Source: Sphingomonas psychrotolerans
GTDB lineage: Bacteria; Pseudomonadota; Alphaproteobacteria; Sphingomonadales; Sphingomonadaceae
Direction of reading: 5' to 3'
NCBI RefSeq assembly: GCF_002796605.1
Contig: NZ_CP024923.1
Location: 1,674,001-1,738,000, forward strand
DNA: 64,000 bases
The position numbers were made by a program, and so were the translations under genes. Each line of letters starts with the position of its first letter. Position 1 is the first letter of the stretch. This document shows positions 62,014 to 64,000 of this stretch, piece by piece. The notes below the pieces were generated by a model that worked only from the letters and a program-made list of their open reading frames with translations, made no database searches and was not told where the DNA came from.

Positions 62014-63738
62014 CTAGTGCATCTCCTGCACGGCCTCGACACCCATGAGGCCTAACCCATTACGGATAATCTGTCCCACGCCCCGCGCCAAGAACAGCCG
62101 CGCGCAGGTCAGTGCAGGCTGGTCGGGGAGCAAGAAGCGCCGCTCGGGCCGGTCGTTGCCGACATTCCACAAGGCATGCAGAGATGCTGACAAGTCATAG
62201 AGATAGAAAGCAATTCTATGCGGCTCGCGGGCAAGCGCGGCCCCCTCTACGACCCGCGGAAACTGCGCCGCGAGCTTCACCAGCGCCAGCTCTTCCGTAT
62301 CAAGCAGGGACAGATCGGCGATCTCGCACGAAATCCCTGCCTCCGCCGCCTTGCGATGGAGCGACGCGATCCGGGCGTGGGCATAGTTCACATAAAACAC
62401 CGGATTGTCCTTCGATGCCTCGACCACCTTGGCGAAATCGAAGTCCATCTGGGCATCGGCCTTGCGCGTCAGCATGGTGAAGCGAACCACGTCCTTGCCG
62501 ACTTCGCTCACGACATCGGCGAGCGTCACGAAGTTGCCCGAACGCTTGGACATCTTCACCGGCTCGCCCGCGCGCAGCAGCCGCACCATCTGCACCAATT
62601 TGACGTCGAACCGCGTCTTGCCCTCGGTCAGCGCCTGCACCGCGGCGACGATCCTTTTGACCGTCCCGGCATGGTCGGCGCCCCAGATGTCGATCAGCTG
62701 ATCGGCGCTCTGGGCCTTCTGGAAGTGATATGCCAGATCGGCGCCGAAATAGGTCCATTGCCCGTTCGACTTCTTGATCGGCCGGTCCTGATCGTCGCCG
62801 AACCGGGACGAGCGGAACAAAGGCAGCTCCACCGGCTCCCAATCCTCGGGTGTCTCGCCCTTGGGCGCCTCGAGCACTCCGTCATAGACGAAGTCGCGTT
62901 CGCGCAGCCACGCCTCGGCCGCCTCGGGCTTGCCTGCCGCCTGCAATTCGGCCTCGGAGGAAAACAGATCGTGGTGGATGCCGAGCAAGGCGAGATCCGC
63001 CTTGATCATCACCAGCATCGACGCGACCGCTTCCTTGCGGAACAGCGCCAGCCATTCCTCCTCGGCCTTGCCGAGGTAGCTGTCGCCATATTCGGCGGCG
63101 AGCTTCTCGCCGACCGGCTTGAGATATTCGCCCGGATAGAGGCCCTCGGGAATCTCGATGGTCTCGCCGAGCGCCTCGCGGTAGCGCAGATGCGCCGAGC
63201 GCGCGAGCACGTCGACCTGCCCGCCCGCGTCGTTGACGTAGTATTCGCGCACCACCTTGTGCCCGACGAATTCGAGCAAAGTCGCCAGCGCGTCGCCCAC
63301 CACCGCGCCGCGGCAATGCCCCATGTGCATCGGCCCGGTCGGGTTCGCGGAGACATACTCGACATTGACCGTCGCGCCCGCGCCGATCGCCGAGCGGCCG
63401 TAATCACCCTCGGCCTCGAGGATCGAGTCGAGCTCGTCGCGCCACGTGGCATCGGTCAAGGTCAAATTGATGAAGCCGGGTCCGGCAACCGAAACCGCGG
63501 AAACCGCATCGAGCTTCTCCAGCTCGGCCGCGATCTTCTCGGCCAATGCGCGCGGATTGGTACCCGCGGGCTTGGCGAGCACCATCGCCGCGTTGGTCGC
63601 GAGATCGCCATGGGCGACATCGCGCGGCGGCTCGACCGTGACCGCGCGTCGCTCCAGCCCGGCAGGCAGGTCGCCGGCGGCGACGAGCGCGTCGAGAGCG
63701 GCATCAAGGTGCGCGGCAAAACGGACGTAGAGAGTCAT
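62014..63738 (-). CDS. argS: Arginyl-tRNA synthetase
   Basis: The 574-residue class I synthetase has the HIGH-type motif GPMHMGHCRGA, the KMSK motif VKMSKRSGN and a C-terminal anticodon-binding all-helical domain (about 450-574). It charges tRNA-Arg. It heads the minus-strand run argS-SPOR-nagZ-scpAB-tatABC. Its stop overlaps the SPOR region by no more than a few bases. Confidence 0.97.
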   Translation of the reverse strand: MTLYVRFAAHLDAALDALVAAGDLPAGLERRAVTVEPPRDVAHGDLATNAAMVLAKPAGTNPRALAEKIAAELEKLDAVSAVSVAGPGFINLTLTDATWRDELDSILEAEGDYGRSAIGAGATVNVEYVSANPTGPMHMGHCRGAVVGDALATLLEFVGHKVVREYYVNDAGGQVDVLARSAHLRYREALGETIEIPEGLYPGEYLKPVGEKLAAEYGDSYLGKAEEEWLALFRKEAVASMLVMIKADLALLGIHHDLFSSEAELQAAGKPEAAEAWLRERDFVYDGVLEAPKGETPEDWEPVELPLFRSSRFGDDQDRPIKKSNGQWTYFGADLAYHFQKAQSADQLIDIWGADHAGTVKRIVAAVQALTEGKTRFDVKLVQMVRLLRAGEPVKMSKRSGNFVTLADVVSEVGKDVVRFTMLTRKADAQMDFDFAKVVEASKDNPVFYVNYAHARIASLHRKAAEAGISCEIADLSLLDTEELALVKLAAQFPRVVEGAALAREPHRIAFYLYDLSASLHALWNVGNDRPERRFLLPDQPALTCARLFLARGVGQIIRNGLGLMGVEAVQEMH

Positions 63739-63857
63739 TGCGCTTCCAACAGTGAACGAGAGCGCGCGCCTTAGCGGATGGGGCGCGCGGGGACAATTGG
63801 CGCATGGGGCGGGTCGCGGGCGGCGGCTGTTGGTGGAAAGCGGTCATTCTTTCTAAA

Positions 63858-63885
63858 GCCCTCTCCCGCAAAAGCGGGAGAGGGC
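63858..63885. repeat. Perfect 12-bp palindrome upstream of argS
   Basis: GCCCTCTCCCGC-AAAA-GCGGGAGAGGGC is a perfect hairpin in the last intergenic region. It could be a terminator of the next gene or a dispersed repeat. The remaining bases to the window end show no gene. Confidence 0.5.
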
Positions 63886-64000
63886 TAGAGGACGAACGTC
63901 CGTGCTGGCGCGTTGGCCGACCGGCAGGTTTCCCGCCTCAAAGCGGAACGGCAGATTTAGAGAGCGCACGCACTCCGGCGTCGCCGCGAATGTCCGATGG

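Noticed and set aside
62218..63774. Plus-strand open frame of 518 codons
   Set aside because: It is antisense to argS; repeated His/Arg/Asp composition and no domain.

Overview
The window is 64 kb of GC-rich alphaproteobacterial chromosome, most probably from Sphingomonas or a close relative. The evidence is the complete PhyR-NepR-EcfG general stress response with a PhyP-type kinase, the run argS-SPOR-nagZ-scpA-scpB-tatABC, an obgE/proB block, and CACCCCGGC-type palindromic elements that I associate with sphingomonad intergenic DNA. No rRNA, tRNA, CRISPR array, integrase or transposase was recognised.

Layout. 1-9.8 kb: the end of nagA, two large hybrid histidine kinases (one with about nine tandem 92-residue HAMP units) and three small unknown genes. 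9.8-34.6 kb: an apparently complete non-flagellar type III secretion system (T3SS) and its surroundings. The minus-strand operon encodes a lytic transglycosylase, SctV, SctC, SctD, SctF, SctI, SctJ, SctK, SctL, SctN, SctO and SctP. The divergent plus-strand operon encodes SctU, a FliO-like protein, SctQ, SctR, SctS, SctT and a LuxR-type regulator. Around these lie a calpain-like protease, a class-3 lipase-like protein, an ankyrin lipoprotein, three related exported proteins (DUF6683-like), a helical protein that may be a secreted filament or translocator subunit, and several unknown exported proteins. Three effector-side promoters share an inverted repeat, TARTCG-N3-CGAYTATGG, which suggests a dedicated regulon.

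34.6-52.8 kb is mostly housekeeping: a FkbH-like HAD protein, an epimerase, proB, obgE, lptF/lptG, a fatty acid desaturase, an acyltransferase, xthA, erpA, an M23 peptidase, a DUF455 protein, bcp and glnE. 52.8-57.3 kb is the general stress response: a second NepR-like small gene, ecfG, a 45-residue membrane protein, phyR, nepR, phyP and an entericidin-like lipoprotein gene with a consensus EcfG promoter. 57.3-63.7 kb holds tatCBA, scpBA, nagZ, a SPOR protein and argS.

How it fits together. The secretin operon would build the rings, needle, ATPase and stalk, and the export-gate operon the membrane channel and C-ring. The calpain-like and lipase-like proteins that flank the structural genes lack obvious Sec signals and are the best cargo candidates. 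The most unusual points are the FliO-like gene inside a secretin-containing T3SS, the shared promoter box, and the second NepR-like protein.
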